Positions 1 to 12,696 of a DNA stretch of 64,000 bases are shown here, piece after piece; the stretch's first letter is position 1, and the number at the start of each line of letters is the position of its first letter. The notes under the pieces are model-generated. The model saw nothing but the letters and a program-made list of their open reading frames with translations. It was not told the origin of the DNA and ran no database searches. The DNA is from Psilocybe azurescens (lineage: Eukaryota > Basidiomycota > Agaricomycetes > Agaricales > Agrocybaceae). Location of the stretch: assembly GCA_023853785.1 (NCBI GenBank), contig JAJIRX010001050.1, forward strand, positions 1-64,000, read 5' to 3'. The translations under genes were made by a program, and so were the position numbers.

Positions 1-640
1 CTAGCATGCAGTCTGATTAACAGAGCCAATGACATAACATGCGCGCTGTCTGAAACCTGCCAGAAGGATGACAACTTGTCTTGCATTTTCAGAGTATAGT
101 ATTCGTTATAAAGCTTATGAACAATTATGACATCCCAGTGGAGCTGGTATCCGCTGCTCGTGTGTTTTGAAATTTGGAATCTATTTTATTTGTTCATAAT
201 GAGCCACTCCTCCGTTTCGGTAGATTTCTCCTGAACCACCTGAGTTCAATTCGAGTGCCCAGATTCCTTGTGTTCGGATGCGGGCAAGGTATGATCGTAC
301 ATTCCGAGGTGGTCAGTAATTATATACAAGATGATTTCGTGGATGCCACGGATTCTGCTATGGAGACTCCCATATTCTCCCATATTGAACTTTGTCTTAT
401 CGTGTTCCCAGATGTAAATACATCCTTGCTTACGGACAAGAGATGCCCACGGTCGTTATCATTTATCAAAGGTCCTATATTTCCCTCATTGGCTCGGCAA
501 AGCTCTTACAAGCCACAAAGTCAACCTTATTTGCTAATTGTGACTTGACAATCAGAAAGCTATGACCGGGGTTATTCTCATTATCCTCCACGATTACGTG
601 TCATTTTAATCGTTAAACACCTTTTGGTTTTGATTCGCTT
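1..640. other. No recognisable gene
   Basis: The longest open stretch (174-548, plus) begins with TTG rather than ATG. Its translation shows no family motif, signal peptide or low-complexity bias that would mark a fungal gene. Nothing else stands out. Confidence 0.5.
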
Positions 641-856
641 TGACGTTGTTTGTGCCGCGTATATCCAACTTGTTCATCCGCATTGATGACGATGACGTCA
701 CTAGCACGACCTTCGTCTTTGACTGCGATTGTGGCCCCGGATTCGAAGCTCGAAGTATTGTCGTGGATCTGGCATTCGCATCGCTGTTTTTCGAATCAGA
801 GCTCAAATATCTTTAGCTGCTTGCTCGTCGTCGAGGAGGACGAAGATTCAACCACC

Positions 857-1494
857 ATGGATGGCGATTCCGACCACGTCTCTCCGTTTTCAACAGCACG
901 CTCTCCTGCCGAGCGCAGATGGCGCACTGAAGAGCTCGAAGTGCAAGACACGCGCCTCGTGATCCGGCTGAAAATATTTTTGAGGCTACAGGGTGTGCAG
1001 GAGGCGGAATCCGATGTGCAGTTCTTCGAGGGGTCGCGTAGTGGATGTGCAGCAGATGAAGAGCAGCCAAGAGAACAAGAGGAGGACGAGAATGAAAATG
1101 AAGATTGCTCGGGCGACAAGAACCCACACCTTTATCGTCTCCACTGAGCGACCAGCTCATGTACCCGCCCACCCTGTCCTATATCCCTCCATTATTCTCC
1201 CCCGAACCCGTGTCTGCCTCCAGATCGATACGCCAGCGCTGCTCTGTGCTGCTCAAGTCGTACATGATCGCGCTCCTGCTCATGAAGCACCGTGTAAGGC
1301 CTGCGTGCAAGGGATTCGAAGGCGTCGGGCCAGGTAGCTGCAATGGGAAACAAGGATTAGGGAGAGCTTTGAGGAACGGGCTGAGGATGTGTGCATGGAC
1401 TACTGACGAGGATAGCGAGGGTTGGGTGCAGGTGATGGAAGAGGAATATCACCCGTCGTCGGTTGCGGATTTCTATGCTGGGATAGATTATTGA
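857..1494 (+). CDS. Uncharacterised acidic protein, probably frame-broken or spliced
   Basis: I do not recognise this protein. One frame from the ATG at 857 gives a charged stretch with an acidic tail (EEDENENED) that ends at 1147. A second frame from about 1105 to 1494 reads through a proline-rich segment (LMYPPTLSYIPPLFSPEP), a hydrophobic helix (LLKSYMIALLLM) and a plausible acidic C-terminus ending HPSSVADFYAGIDY. The two pieces join only by an intron or a one-base shift near 1100. A further short protein-like stretch lies upstream at about 685-813 (DDDDVTSTTFVFDCDCGPGF) in the same frame as the second piece. This could be one gene of three exons or a decaying gene. The following 400 bases are strongly pyrimidine-rich, as in many fungal gene flanks. 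Confidence 0.3.
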
Positions 1495-2721
1495 GGGCTT
1501 TGGGTGTGGATTCGGGTGATGATTTATGCGTGCGTTGTACGCTTTTTGAACGGGGTTGGATTTCCGAGGTTTTGGTATTTGCTTTCTTTATGTTCACGTT
1601 CGCATTCTCTCTACTCTCACTTATTCGTCCCTCGTGCCAGTCCCTTTATTGTGTCCCTTCCGACACCGAACACCGGACATCCCACCTCCCTCTGCGCTTT
1701 CACTTTGCTCTCAAATTCCCGTTTTTTAAGTTCAAACTTAAATTCTTACGCCTTCCATTTTCTTCCTTCCCTTCCATTTATTCCTCACTGCCTATTTTCC
1801 CACTTCCTTTCACATTCATCTTCGACTTCAATTTCATGTTCACTTTTCTTTTCTTTTCTACCGACGGAGTTTTAGTCGAATGCTGGGGTGCTTCATTTTT
1901 TTTTCAATAGCTGGCTAGTGACCCCCTTTACGATAATGATTTTACTTTTATTTATGGATTTGTATTCTAGTACGCCACCCGAAAACTCGAAAAGAAGAAA
2001 TACCGAACAAATAAAACGACTGCAACAACTCCTCCTCCGACTGATGCCCTATCGATGTCTTGGTGTCTCGACGACGCTGAAGATACCCTACATTCTACGC
2101 CTGCCCAGCCCACACCTATACGCTTGACGCGACACACATACCCCCATCCTCATGTTTAGCTTAACCCCCACAAAACCCACCCACCACACACTAAAAACCC
2201 CACCGTTAGGACTTTATTGGATTCGAGCGCACTGTGGGTCTATTATAACTCCTTCCCACATTCCCACCTACGCTTTAACTACGCCTCAGCTTACGCGCTA
2301 CGCGCTCCACACGATCTGGATATCACGACATTATTTCACCATATGCATGCCACGCACCATCCTACCCATTTGTCATGCTCTCTCTGTCTCCTGCGCTCGA
2401 TCTTGGCTCTTGATAAGGTGACGATCTCATCCAGGAGCTAGGACCGACGCCGGTTGGGCTCGAGGGAACATGACGACGATGATGTTATTAAGCAAATTCA
2501 ATGATAATAAAGACCCCCACCCACATCCTTACATACAGGTAGGCAGGTAACAGACGAGACGAGAAATGACACGAGCTTTTTGTTTTCGTACTGGTACTGG
2601 TGCTGGTACTGTAGATAAAATACACACATATCCATATGACATAGCTAGTATGAGTTTTGGGTTTTGAATACCTTTAGCACGTTAACGCCACAGTACCCCC
2701 AAGTGTACCCGTGTGCCTAAA
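1495..2721. other. Intergenic, pyrimidine-rich
   Basis: From about 1590 to 1860 the plus strand is dominated by C and T. The rest holds only short ORFs without recognisable content. I see no gene. Confidence 0.5.
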
Positions 2722-3032
2722 CTATGTATTCTCGTATGGCTGATCACTGTTGCCCGGTGGGCTCCTGCACCCCTCGTCGCTCGAAAGAATGGATTCATCG
2801 ACGTAAAAAGTTCGCCGCGTATCTCCACCATCATCTAAATCATCGGCTGTGAAACAGTTACCAACATTGTTACTTGGATGTTGTGTCCAGGTAATGGTGA
2901 TTTTAAACGGTGCAGGACTTGACTGTGTGAAATGGTTGCAGACTGCTGTAAACAAGGTCTGTACCCGATGTCGCATATCGGTCATTGGTCTTCCTAGATT
3001 GAAGGTAAGATTATGTTGGCCGAGCTTATGGA

Positions 3033-4417
3033 CTAGCTCGGCCGAGTACCCAGCTTGCGAAAACACGAATGAAAAGCATCCCAGATGAAGTTCCACTGTC
3101 TGCCGCGTCTTCTTTTAAAGGTATGAGGAAGAATGAACTTTGTCCCATCCCAAGCCCTGACTGAAAACTCCACCGCGAACACCGCAGCGGTAGTATGGGT
3201 CGATTGATCTACAGCGTGTGGTCCTGCTCGTGACGGGTCATTTAGAAATTCCGTCACCATCTGTAGATAAGGGGTACTAGTTATGGGACAAACATTACCC
3301 AATGCAGGTTGTCGCTGGCCACTGCCCACCTTGATTTGATCGAATGATGCAGAAAAGAAGAAACCTGGCACAAAAGCCGAGACTTCGGGTGCTGATGGGG
3401 ATGAAAGAACCCCAATTGTCGGCAGAGAGACTGTTTGATTATATTCGAGTATCCCGCCGGCACAGACGGCACTCAAAAAGCCAGACAAAGGCTCATGGGA
3501 ATCAACGCCAGGGATTTGCATAATTTTGATCTGAGATAGCTCGATGGTAAATTCCTTGATTTGGAGTCGAAAACACTATTTCCAATATCTTTAAAAAGCA
3601 GACGTACCGGTGTTTGCAGAAATTGCAAAAACATTGCAGGATCACTCACAGAGCTGTAATATTGACCATTCCTTGATGTGAGAGCATAAGTTCTGAAGTG
3701 CTGAACATAGGGCACCTCGAAAACCTTGTTCCGACGAATGGCGTTGTCATGCAGAGGGATTGCCAATCGGAGATGCCTCAAGAGTGACCGGTAAGCAAGA
3801 TTTGGCAGAAGTGTCGCTATGTCGAGTGCTATATGTGAAATAAACCGAAGCTCAGAAATATATTTGTAAGAGAGCGATTAATGCTTACATTCAATGGCGG
3901 AAATTCCGAAATGGGCAGCATCATCATGGCTTTTACTGCGATCAATGAAAAACTGATGAGACTGGGTTGGATCGACGAGGAAATCAGTGAATGATGCATG
4001 AAGAAACTTGACGGCTTCTTGCTGTCTGAGGCATCTACAACGGACAAGAGGTCAATGAGGAGGAGCTGAACAGTGCCCGGGGTAAGTTGCATAAACTTCT
4101 CCAGATCATTGACTTCCAGATGCCAGATATAATCATACATATTCTCAGTCAATACAATAGCCACCCCTAGAATTCGCAAGACAGCCTCGACATCTTCCAC
4201 TTCAGAAAGAATATTGATATATAGAGCATCAAGTTGCACGTATGGCTTATTGTGGTTGACCGGCAGGAGACCTTGAGTGACTTTCAGGCGATCGATGGGG
4301 TTATGTCGAGGAGAGGACACATATCTGGTGACCGTGGCCGCATGGATGAATTGACCTGACGATTTTGCGACCAAACTTGTGATATCTTTCCCCGATGGCC
4401 ATGAATCTGGCTTCTTA
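3033..4417 (-). pseudogene. Decayed NLR (NACHT-family STAND protein), C-terminal part
   Basis: The minus-strand translation matches the region that follows the NACHT domain in Agaricomycete STAND/NLR proteins. In order: WPSGKDI then SSGQFIHAATV and RYVSSPRHNPIDRL, then VQLDALYINILSEVEDVEAVLRIL, then FLHASFTDFLVDPTQSHQF and AIPLHDNAIRR. Two introns are visible: about 3840-3899, with donor GTAAGC and acceptor ATATAG, and about 3540-3605. The frame shifts by one base near 4010 (AAGCCGTCAAG), where the family would read a proline-valine pair. Upstream of about 4417 the frame hits a stop and no P-loop or Walker B follows, so the ATPase core is missing. The frame ends at 3033. An alternative open frame continues on the same strand to 2722 and may be the lost tail. 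These proteins are thought to act in self/non-self recognition; this copy is almost certainly non-functional. Confidence 0.65.
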
Positions 4418-4773
4418 CGCTACCCACGACCTTCGATCGGGGACGTAAAGACGTATTTCCACTCTATTTAAAATCAAATTGTTGGTAGATCTGTGGGATA
4501 GATATTTGACTCGCCTAGGCGCCCATCCAATGGATATACCTATTCCCCTAACCTATATTTATGTGGTTACGAAACATGATATATGGGTTTTTAACAATAG
4601 ACGGACTCGCACGCTCTGATGTCATATTCATACCATCTGAGCTTTAATCTCAGTTCCGCTCCTGATGTCGGTTGCCTGATGAGTTGGGGACTAATAATAG
4701 CTCTGGCCCAATATCTACGTCGTGGAGCATCATTCACGAATGTCCGTCTTCTGTTCCCATCCGTCAATGCTTG

Positions 4774-5487
4774 CTATCCACAAGTCTTCCATCTATATAC
4801 ACCCTCCCATAAGTTTCCCATCGACTCTACGTAAATTTTGTTGCGGTAACTGAATGACGGTGGTCTCTTGAGTCTCCTCTGCGCGGATGCCACCAAGTAT
4901 GGGCCGTTAATGTGAAGGCTAGAACGAAGCATGGCGGCATACGAGACAATAGAGCCAGAACTCCGAATATTCCACGACCACTGTGTATGTTTTGCTTGTG
5001 AACGAGCGGTCACTGGAGCAGTATTGAAACTTGATGCGGTGATTGTATATGTATCAGGAGAATTTTGTGCATCTGACACAGGATGATCGAGCGAGGGTAG
5101 TGATGGATCCTCACTTCGGCTAGAACATTAATCCTACGGCAGAATTACGCCATGTCAAAGACTAGAGTTGAGAATTTCGTGGGATGAGGGTATTTTGAGA
5201 CAGATGAATGACTCGGATCACATTCGGCATGAGTATAACTAGTACGTACTGCTTTAAACTTCATGGAAGTTTATCGAATGATTTACTGACAATGCTATCC
5301 AATAATTTTCGCTCAGTGCAGACGGAGCCTTCAAGGAAGTAGATACCAATGTGCCTTCAACATGGAATAAAATTGGAGTAATAATCAGGGACATTGATTG
5401 CATTCTGTATAAGTGCCGCATCATTGAAGGCGGATTGAATTGGATCATGTAGCCGCTTGGTGTGTCGGGATTATTGATGAGGATCAA
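4774..5487 (-). other. Possible N-terminal remnant of the decayed NLR
   Basis: On the same strand, just upstream of the NLR fragment, two short protein-like stretches occur. At 4774-5079 there is DTYTITASSFNTAPVTAR followed by TQWSWNI, which resembles the start of the C2-like domain found at the N-terminus of some fungal NLRs. At 5254-5487 there is a second unrecognised stretch. No single frame joins them. This is a weak similarity call; unrelated sequence is equally possible. Confidence 0.2.
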
Positions 5488-5947
5488 CGATCAGTCCTCG
5501 ATGGCTGGGCATACAAACAGCGATCCGTTGTCCCGCGGCCCTCCGGGACTCATCAAACTAAGGGTCTATGGTTGAGTGGGCACTTTTTGGTAATGATGAT
5601 GTCCTCTATACTTGATAAACTGGACAAGATAGATGCAGTATCACGGACACAGAGTCCGATAAGTCATATATCCTGTCAGTTTCTCAGGTCCAGTAAGGCG
5701 TATCCACTCACACCCTGCAGTTCTTGCACGCTCAACGATACACTACTGTAACATTCGTTCAATGCACACATCGAAACCCGCGTCATGACAGTGGCAGGAT
5801 GATGTGCTGTAGCATCCATGGAAACTGCGAAATCGATTCGATACTAGGATTATCTCGGTGCTATGAATATTGTGGTCGGTAGTTTATATACTATGAGACC
5901 ACTCGGTAAATGGTATCTCCTCAACATACCTACAACTTCGATTCACC
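5488..5947. other. Intergenic / promoter side of 7TM protein 1
   Basis: No gene is seen. The short plus-strand ORF at 5440-5751 lacks recognisable features. Confidence 0.4.
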
Positions 5948-7324
5948 ATGTCTACACCAGACGTCTCTATCCCAGTCGACGTAGAAAAAGACATCATTGG
6001 GGCGAACCTCAATAGCTCGATGCTTCTAAACTTCTTGATGGGTGCGTTTAATTCCGGCATTTGTTAACAATAGCTCCCATAAATCTCACTTATGTTAGGT
6101 GTATACACCATGGTATACGCCGGAACAATGTACCTATATTGTAGGTTCCTTCTTCTACAAGTTGAAAAGACAAGAGGACGTCAATAATGAGCTTCCTTCC
6201 CTGTAGTATCTAGAAAGGCTGGGAGTAGCATCAGTCGTACTGTGCTATCGGCTATCTCAGTGCTATATCTCCTCTGCGTCTCGGAGTTCGTTATCCAATG
6301 GTACTTTCTCGACTTAACGATCGTGGACAACGGAGGCACACGAGAATCCATATTTTTCCAAACACTGGGAGGGGTCCTGACTGGATGTTCGTACTTGGCG
6401 ACTTCCAACTCTACTCCTCGCTTATGGTCTCCGACGGATTACTGGTTAGTATTAATGTCATTGATCGTCGATGCATTCTCATCAATGTAACGCTGACTCG
6501 GACGTTGATAGATCTGGAGGTGTTTCCATGTCTGGGGACGCTCATTTAAAGTTGTCTCGGTTCCGCTATTACTTTTCGTTGGAGAATTCGGTGAGTCCTA
6601 CTTTCCAGATGGGGAAGATTATGCATGAACATGTCTATAATCCATATGATATGTTATCGCAGGCCTCTTTTGCGCAGAGATGATACTGGCAGGGTTATCG
6701 ACTGGGATCACCAGCGGTCTAAACACCAATTTATTCAATAATATTGAAAGCGCCCTTACATTCGCATCAGTAGGCACCACTGTGGTTACAACACTTCTTA
6801 TCGGCTACAGAATACATATTACCTATCATCTTCAAGTCCCATCATCGAAAATAAGCAGCAAATTCAAGCATGTCTTGAGGTTGATCATAGAGTCGGCCGC
6901 AGTTTACTCCCTTGTAGTCTTACTTGATGCTATCTCCGTAGTGGTTCCGCCATTCACTAACGCAGAATCTCCTGTCGCCGAAGCCGAGTATTACGTGGAA
7001 TCAGTACTGATCATCATTGCGGTAGGTGGAGTTTATTATCTCTACGATCACTGTGCTTTTCTGAACTACAATTAGGGCCTGGCGCCAACGGTTCTAGTGG
7101 CAAGAAGTATCCGTTCAAACATCAGCAACACAACCAATAAATCCATATCCACCTGCGTATCCGGTTTACGCTTTGGTTCCCAACATGGGAATGCAAACCT
7201 TGGTATCAATGCCGTCGTGGACAGTAGTGTCTCAATTAACTCAGGCGACGCCGCTCTGACCCCTGAGGCTGAGGAGAAGAAGAGTCCCACCTTAGATCCG
7301 ACATTTGGAAGCTATCAAGTTTGA
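5948..7324 (+). CDS. Seven-TM membrane protein, DUF6534-like (copy 1)
   Basis: Six exons can be read: 5948-6041, 6099-6140, 6207-6444, 6512-6590, 6663-7021 and 7076-7324. All introns are GT..AG. Hydrophobic segments in order are LLNFLMGVYTMVYAGTMYL, VLSAISVLYLLCVSEFVI, DFQLYSSLMVSDGLLIW, VVSVPLLLFVGEFGLF, ASVGTTVVTTLLIGYRI, LIIESAAVYSLVVLLDAI and ESVLIIIAGLAPTVLVA, followed by a polar tail of about 75 residues. The motifs SDGLLIWRC, IESAAVYS and APTVLVAR are characteristic of a large Agaricomycete membrane-protein family with no known function. Exon 3 changes frame near 6370 within GGGAGGGG, so one base appears missing. The paralogue at 21867-23135 shares intron positions and exon lengths (exons 1 and 2 are 94 and 42 nt in both), which supports the gene model. 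Confidence 0.75.
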
Positions 7325-9924
7325 CGTGGATTGCAGCAGACATTTTTATTACCGTAGATTCTTACTCTTCGCTATAGATTTTTAGTTGAATAGATACCAG
7401 CACAGATTATCGTCAATAATCTCTAAAGTAAAAATTATATGTTGGATGTCATGGGGATGGCTCATCATTTTTCATGGAAGGTGCGACGGGAAGAAATGGG
7501 ATGTATGCGACTCTGCTGGAGTTTGTTGGGGCATACTGAGAGCGCAAACTTGGTATGGATTGGGTTATCCGATTCTGAATATCTTGCAGACTGGCGATTT
7601 CCGGTTGTGCTAGAGGTGGTGGAGATGCTCTGAATTGGATGCATACATATGCTACGTGCGTTGAGTCCCTCGCTTAATTTTTAGATGCTGACGCCGAGAA
7701 TTGAGAACTTGTCACTGTTTAGCCCGCGCTCTGCCCTGTACCGCTCGCCATGACATCTAATATAAGTGCTCTCACTACCGTATGGAACAATTGGTTTATA
7801 TATGCCCTCTATCCAACGCATCAGAGCTACATGGCTCTGTAGTTGACTGCGCGAGCGGTTCAGGTGTAATACCGTGCACTGTGCACTGTGCGTAACCTAC
7901 ATGTCGTTCTATGTTAACAGACTTGGATCAAGACGATGGTCGGCGTGATGAATCAATAGACACTGGAAATATGTGGGTTCCAGGACATAGAGGGCCTGCA
8001 TTCGGGATAGAGGAGAGGGTGACTTGGATATGGATTCGAGTAGGTGAAGCTTCCAGTTGGATACCACAGGGAGAGATGGCACAGACACTGATTTACTCAA
8101 CGTTTAGTTGTCGATGCGTCTCATGGGATGCTTCGACCACTTTCTTCTTGCAGTCCTTTTGTCTCAGACTCTACGACCACCGTCACCTGTCATCCCTCGC
8201 TCCGAGCCGTTGATGCTGTATATGACTCTGTCCTATGTGAAAGGGCTTCCGCTGGAGTCCCAGCACCCAGTGGTTAGGGTGCGATACGAGGTCGCTGTAT
8301 ACCTACACATCTGTATCTTGGCTCATGTTTATATCTTCATTTTCGACCATCTCCCGAACTTGAGGGCCCAATTATTACACCCATATCACATGCATTATGC
8401 TTCCACTTTGTTATTTGCTCCCAAAACCGCTGGACTCTACCCGGTCGCAGACTGTTGTGAATGGCTATACTCCATATCCCACACACTTGTCCGCTTTCTC
8501 TGCCAATTCTCTTTAGTACCCTTGCCCGCCAGTGTACAGTCCGATGAGCATTTTGTCAGATTGATGACTCCCAAGCGCCGTATTATTTCTGAACGTGTGT
8601 GAAGTGAGGGCGTCCGCTTCAGCCGGTCTCTCATCCACGTACACGTCGGAGGAAGGGGCACGTTTCTGGGAATCTGTTACAACCAAGATGTGATCCAGGT
8701 TCAGACCAACACTTTGCTTTCGGGATGAGCGCTGGTGCCTCTTTCGCTGTGTGTTGCTACAGTCCCGAGTTTGCTGAAATTGGAGATCTTAACAGATTCG
8801 GAGCCACGCCACCGTTCACCTTATTTTCCTTTATCGATTCCATCTCATTCCGTCTCCCCAGCGATTGTAACTGCTAAACCTAGCTCCCTATCATCCGGCA
8901 TATCCCCATGTGTCTGATACGGCAATGCGGCAGGAGTTATATCGCTAAACCCTGCTTCTCGGATCTCTCATGGTGTCGTGAATGAGCAGGCTTTAAAAGA
9001 TTTTGACAACCTTGACATTTAAGATCTCTATGCGATATAGAGAAATAACAAATTGACATTCGTCTGCGATAGCGGTTTGTATATCATGATGATTCGACGA
9101 TTCGATTGTTGATTGCAGAAAGGCATCTGCGCAGCCGACTGGTTCAATTAATGGTGTGGTCGGATATTGCGAAAGCTAACATCATGGGAGTTAGAGCATC
9201 TCGAGAGCCGTCTCGAGGTTGATTGCGGTGTTTTGAATTTGGATGACATGCGAATTGAGGTTTTCTATGGAGGTGGATCTCCTCGAAGAAGACTTAAGAC
9301 CTAATGCTTTCGTGCTCTTGGGGAAGGTGTAGATGTGCTTATTTGGTGGAGCTGTAATGATTTTATACATGGAACGAGTGCTCAAGGGGTAACACGGGCC
9401 ACCGTGTAAGCGCATTTCACAGAACGGGATCTTTGCTTGTATCTATGTCTTTTCTAATTTCTAATCTCCGTTTTCTTTCCTTCACCATTGGATCCGGCTT
9501 CATCGCCATTCTCATCTTATTCGCATTACGTTTCTCACCGACATTTTAGTATGAGCAGAGGTCCTCGAACTGTTGGGTTTCGCTCTGTCGTAGAGAACTG
9601 TGACTGACTAGGTTCCATACCTCACTCATTTTCACTGCAAGTTCCTTCAGATCGTCTCTTCTTATTAAGTACTCCGACTAGTATACTTGCTCCTGTCAGA
9701 CGAACAACTCCTCCGAAACGTTATATCAATGTCTGTAAGACCATAATGGGCATCCAAGTCAAGCTGATGTCTTGTGGGGACACACGTTAAGCACCCAGAA
9801 AGTCAAGACACAGTGTTGAAATAATATTACAACTTATATCCAGATATGAGACCAAAACCCCATGCCTTCAGGAACCTTGAGTCACCGCTGATGTAGCAAG
9901 TATGTGATCTGTACTCTACATATC
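7325..9924. other. Long intergenic stretch without a supported gene
   Basis: Several ORFs are open, the longest at 8108-8602 on plus (164 codons, beginning at TTG). None shows a recognisable domain, a splice-supported extension or a signal peptide. A GCGAGCGGTTCAG motif at 7851-7863 recurs near two other loci in the window. A small GTGCACT tandem lies at about 7875. Confidence 0.45.
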
Positions 9925-10888
9925 TACTCGTAGCCAAAAAAGTAATCACGGTTAAGTAATTTGATGGCATTTCTGAGTGGGCTCATCAAAAGAAATGGCC
10001 TCGTTCTCGTCAAGTAAGATAGTCAAGCCACTGAAATCTTGAATAATCCTTTGTATACTACAATAGAGTATAAATATAAAATTTTGGCCAAAAATAGTGA
10101 TTAGAAAGTCGAAGAGAGCTGAATCTACCAATGTGTATGCTTTTGAGAGTCCATGGAAAGTTTTGGGCTATTTAATCTTCCCAACAGCTCAATAAATATA
10201 TAAAATTGAGAATATAATCCATTAGATATCTAATAGTAACCATGTATAATCTTCAGTCAGATGGTGCGCTCATAAACTAAGAATTTATGATTCAAGTTCT
10301 GTCAAATGATCCAACAGTCAGTGTTTCCATGTCCTTGCCTGCTGTCAGTGCCATATAGTCATCCCACAATCCCAAAATCAGGATTCAGTATTATATTCAG
10401 TTGTCTCAGGATTACAGAGTGTGTTATACATGAGATATATGCAGGAAATGTTGGACAGGGATGTGTTTTAGTATGTGAAAAGTTCTTGCATAATGACCAA
10501 TCAGTTGTCAATGGGATTGCGCACCCAATATTTTGTTGAAGCCTAGTTTTTCTGCCTAAAAATTATACAGGGTTACTATTAGATATCTAATGAATTATAT
10601 TCTCAATTTTTATATATTTATTGAGCTGTTGGGAAGATTAAATAGCCCAAAACTTTCCATGGACTCTCAAAAGCATACACATTGGTAGATTCAGCTCTCT
10701 TCGACTTTCTAATCACTATTTTTGGCCAAAATTTTATATTTATACTCTATTGTAGTACACAAAGGATTATTCAAAATTTCAGTGGCTTGACTATCTTACT
10801 TGATGAGAACGAGGCCATTTCTTTTGATGAGCCCACTCAGAAATGCCATCAAATTACTTAACCGTGATTACTTTTTTGGCTACGAGTA
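9925..10888. mobile_element. Long-terminal-inverted-repeat (foldback) element, 964 bp
   Basis: The left arm (9925-10241) and right arm (10571-10888) are about 317 bp each and near-perfect reverse complements. I see only about five differences, for example an extra A in the right arm near its inner end. The outer ends read CTCGTAGCCAAAAAAG with a TA at each flank, consistent with a TA target duplication (Tc1/mariner-like), though the terminal bases are not diagnostic. The 330-bp loop holds a 77-codon ORF (10306-10539) that I do not recognise, so the element looks non-autonomous. The near identity of the arms implies recent insertion or gene conversion between arms. Confidence 0.85.
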
Positions 10889-12261
10889 CCCACGAACACA
10901 CACCTTACACACCTTTAAGCTAATACTGCCTGCAATCTCCTTTGCATTCGTGACCTTCTTGTAGTAATATCTTGATTATGACCTTTAGTGACTCGATTCC
11001 ATATTTTTATAGTTGGTCCGTGCCACTCAGTTTACAGTACTTAATGCTGTTGTATTCTGTCGTAAACTATAGAGCTAGAGAGTACAGTTTCCTTCAGAGT
11101 TGACATTGTACCCAACAGCCTGCGACATCCCGTCTCTGCAGGTCTAATCGCTATCCTCAGCTGGTAGAGTGCACTGGTCATGAGAGATCCCAAAGTCTAC
11201 ATCGTGATCTCTTTTCTTCATCGATGTATTCGGTTTCCTTCCATATTCTTCCACTGTCTGCAACCATACTCGCCGGCTCCCGACAATATTTCAAGATGTA
11301 TTGCTTCCTTCTGTAGCATACCTACTGGCATCAGCTTTCTGCTCCACTCACATCAAAGTCTGCATGTATTGAACAGGCCTGCTATATTTCTCAAGGTGCT
11401 ATGCCCATGTCGGTAACATATAAATCCCAACTTTGTTGGTACTTCTATGAATCATGGAGAAATACAACGTGGTATTGAAGATTTTTCCTTCGTGAGCATA
11501 GCACCCACCGGAGTATACATGGCGCTGGCGCTCTGAACATGAACGTTTAACTTCAGATTCGTCTTATAGTATACTAATACTACCCGGTTTCCTTCACTTA
11601 TTTCCCATATAACTAGGGAGAGATATTGTGCAACTGAGTACATACATCTGGATCTTTGCTGATCAGTCTGCCCACATTTCGAGCATCTGTCTCTTCTTCA
11701 GGTTTTTTTCTCCGATCTTAGCTCCATTCCTACTGTCACCTGGTGCTACCTTGGCTCTGGGATAGTTGTCGATTTGTTTACCGACATCCCCCGCAGCCCT
11801 GGTTTAAAGGCAGGACTCTAGCTATATTATGAGCTCCCAGTTCTTCAATATTTAATATATTCTATCCGGGTTGAAGCAGGAGTCGCCAACCTAAAATTCC
11901 GCTAAAGATCTGCAATTAGAGCCGCTATGGCGTGGACCCTTGTTCCTGTCTTTCGGCATTGCCTTCTGACTCTCGCTCTAGCGGATTTGGGGGTAACACA
12001 AGCCTCCGTTCAATTGAATATTCCTAACAGGTCAATAAAAAGTCGTTTGAAATTACACCGCTCATCTGTGATTGCAGCAGGAGTCCGTTATTCCACCGGA
12101 GCTGAGAATCCGAATAGGTATCCAGATGCGACAAAGTTATTCTATTGGCTTTATTTCATTATCAACCCATAAGTAATGCCTTCCAGGATAACCACTATCA
12201 TAACGACTCAAAATTGCCGATGTAAATGATGCAGGGGAACAGCAAAGACATTACCCCTTCA
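10889..12261. other. Intergenic, no supported gene
   Basis: A plus-strand ORF at 11927-12172 begins MAWTLVPVFRHCLLTLALAD, which could pass as a signal peptide, but it has no other support. A tRNA-like A-box near 11155 lacks a B-box. Confidence 0.4.
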
Positions 12262-12696
12262 CTATGTAATACAATACAGTTCCACCTCCACCTCAAACCT
12301 ATGTGCACCGTCGGCGACAAATTTTAAAGCATTGTGTCCACCTCTGCTAGTCATTCTCTCCCTCGCCGATACTATTCCTCCATTTATTATGTTTGACGAC
12401 TGCTTGCGACAGCACTTGATGTTTCCTGACATGATCAAAGCCTGTAACGCAACGACCACCTGGTCTGGCTGTACTTGCTCTCCCACGGCCCCATGCTTAT
12501 GCTGACATTCGCAAAGTAATCCCTGGTACAGGCCTAGCACTTTTGCGCTTTGAATGACATCTGGTCCGTGGACGCAGGTGTGGTCTTCCATTTGTTGGCG
12601 ATCTTTTAATTTGTGAGAGGTATGGAAGTCGGGATGGAAATGGGAGTGGAACAAAAATGCTATCAATGGTTCTGGTCTGGAGAGTGGATATGCCAT
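12262..12696 (-). CDS. Hypothetical 144-residue protein, single exon
   Basis: An ATG-started open frame of 144 codons (MAYPLSRPEPLIAFLF...) with a balanced, protein-like composition and four cysteines in the middle third. I see no signal peptide, membrane helix or family motif. No intron is needed to keep it open, which is unusual for this window, so it may be a chance ORF. No neighbour suggests a function. Confidence 0.25.
   Translation of the reverse strand: MAYPLSRPEPLIAFLFHSHFHPDFHTSHKLKDRQQMEDHTCVHGPDVIQSAKVLGLYQGLLCECQHKHGAVGEQVQPDQVVVALQALIMSGNIKCCRKQSSNIINGGIVSARERMTSRGGHNALKFVADGAHRFEVEVELYCIT

Noticed and set aside
174..548. Plus-strand ORF of 124 codons
   Set aside because: Starts with TTG, has no splice or family support; treated as chance.
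8108..8602. Plus-strand ORF of 164 codons
   Set aside because: Starts with TTG, hydrophobic patches only by chance composition, no family motif.
11146..11215. tRNA-like stretch (CAGCTGGTAGAGTGCA resembling an A-box and D-arm)
   Set aside because: No GGTTCRANNCC-type B-box follows at the right distance and no acceptor stem pairs.
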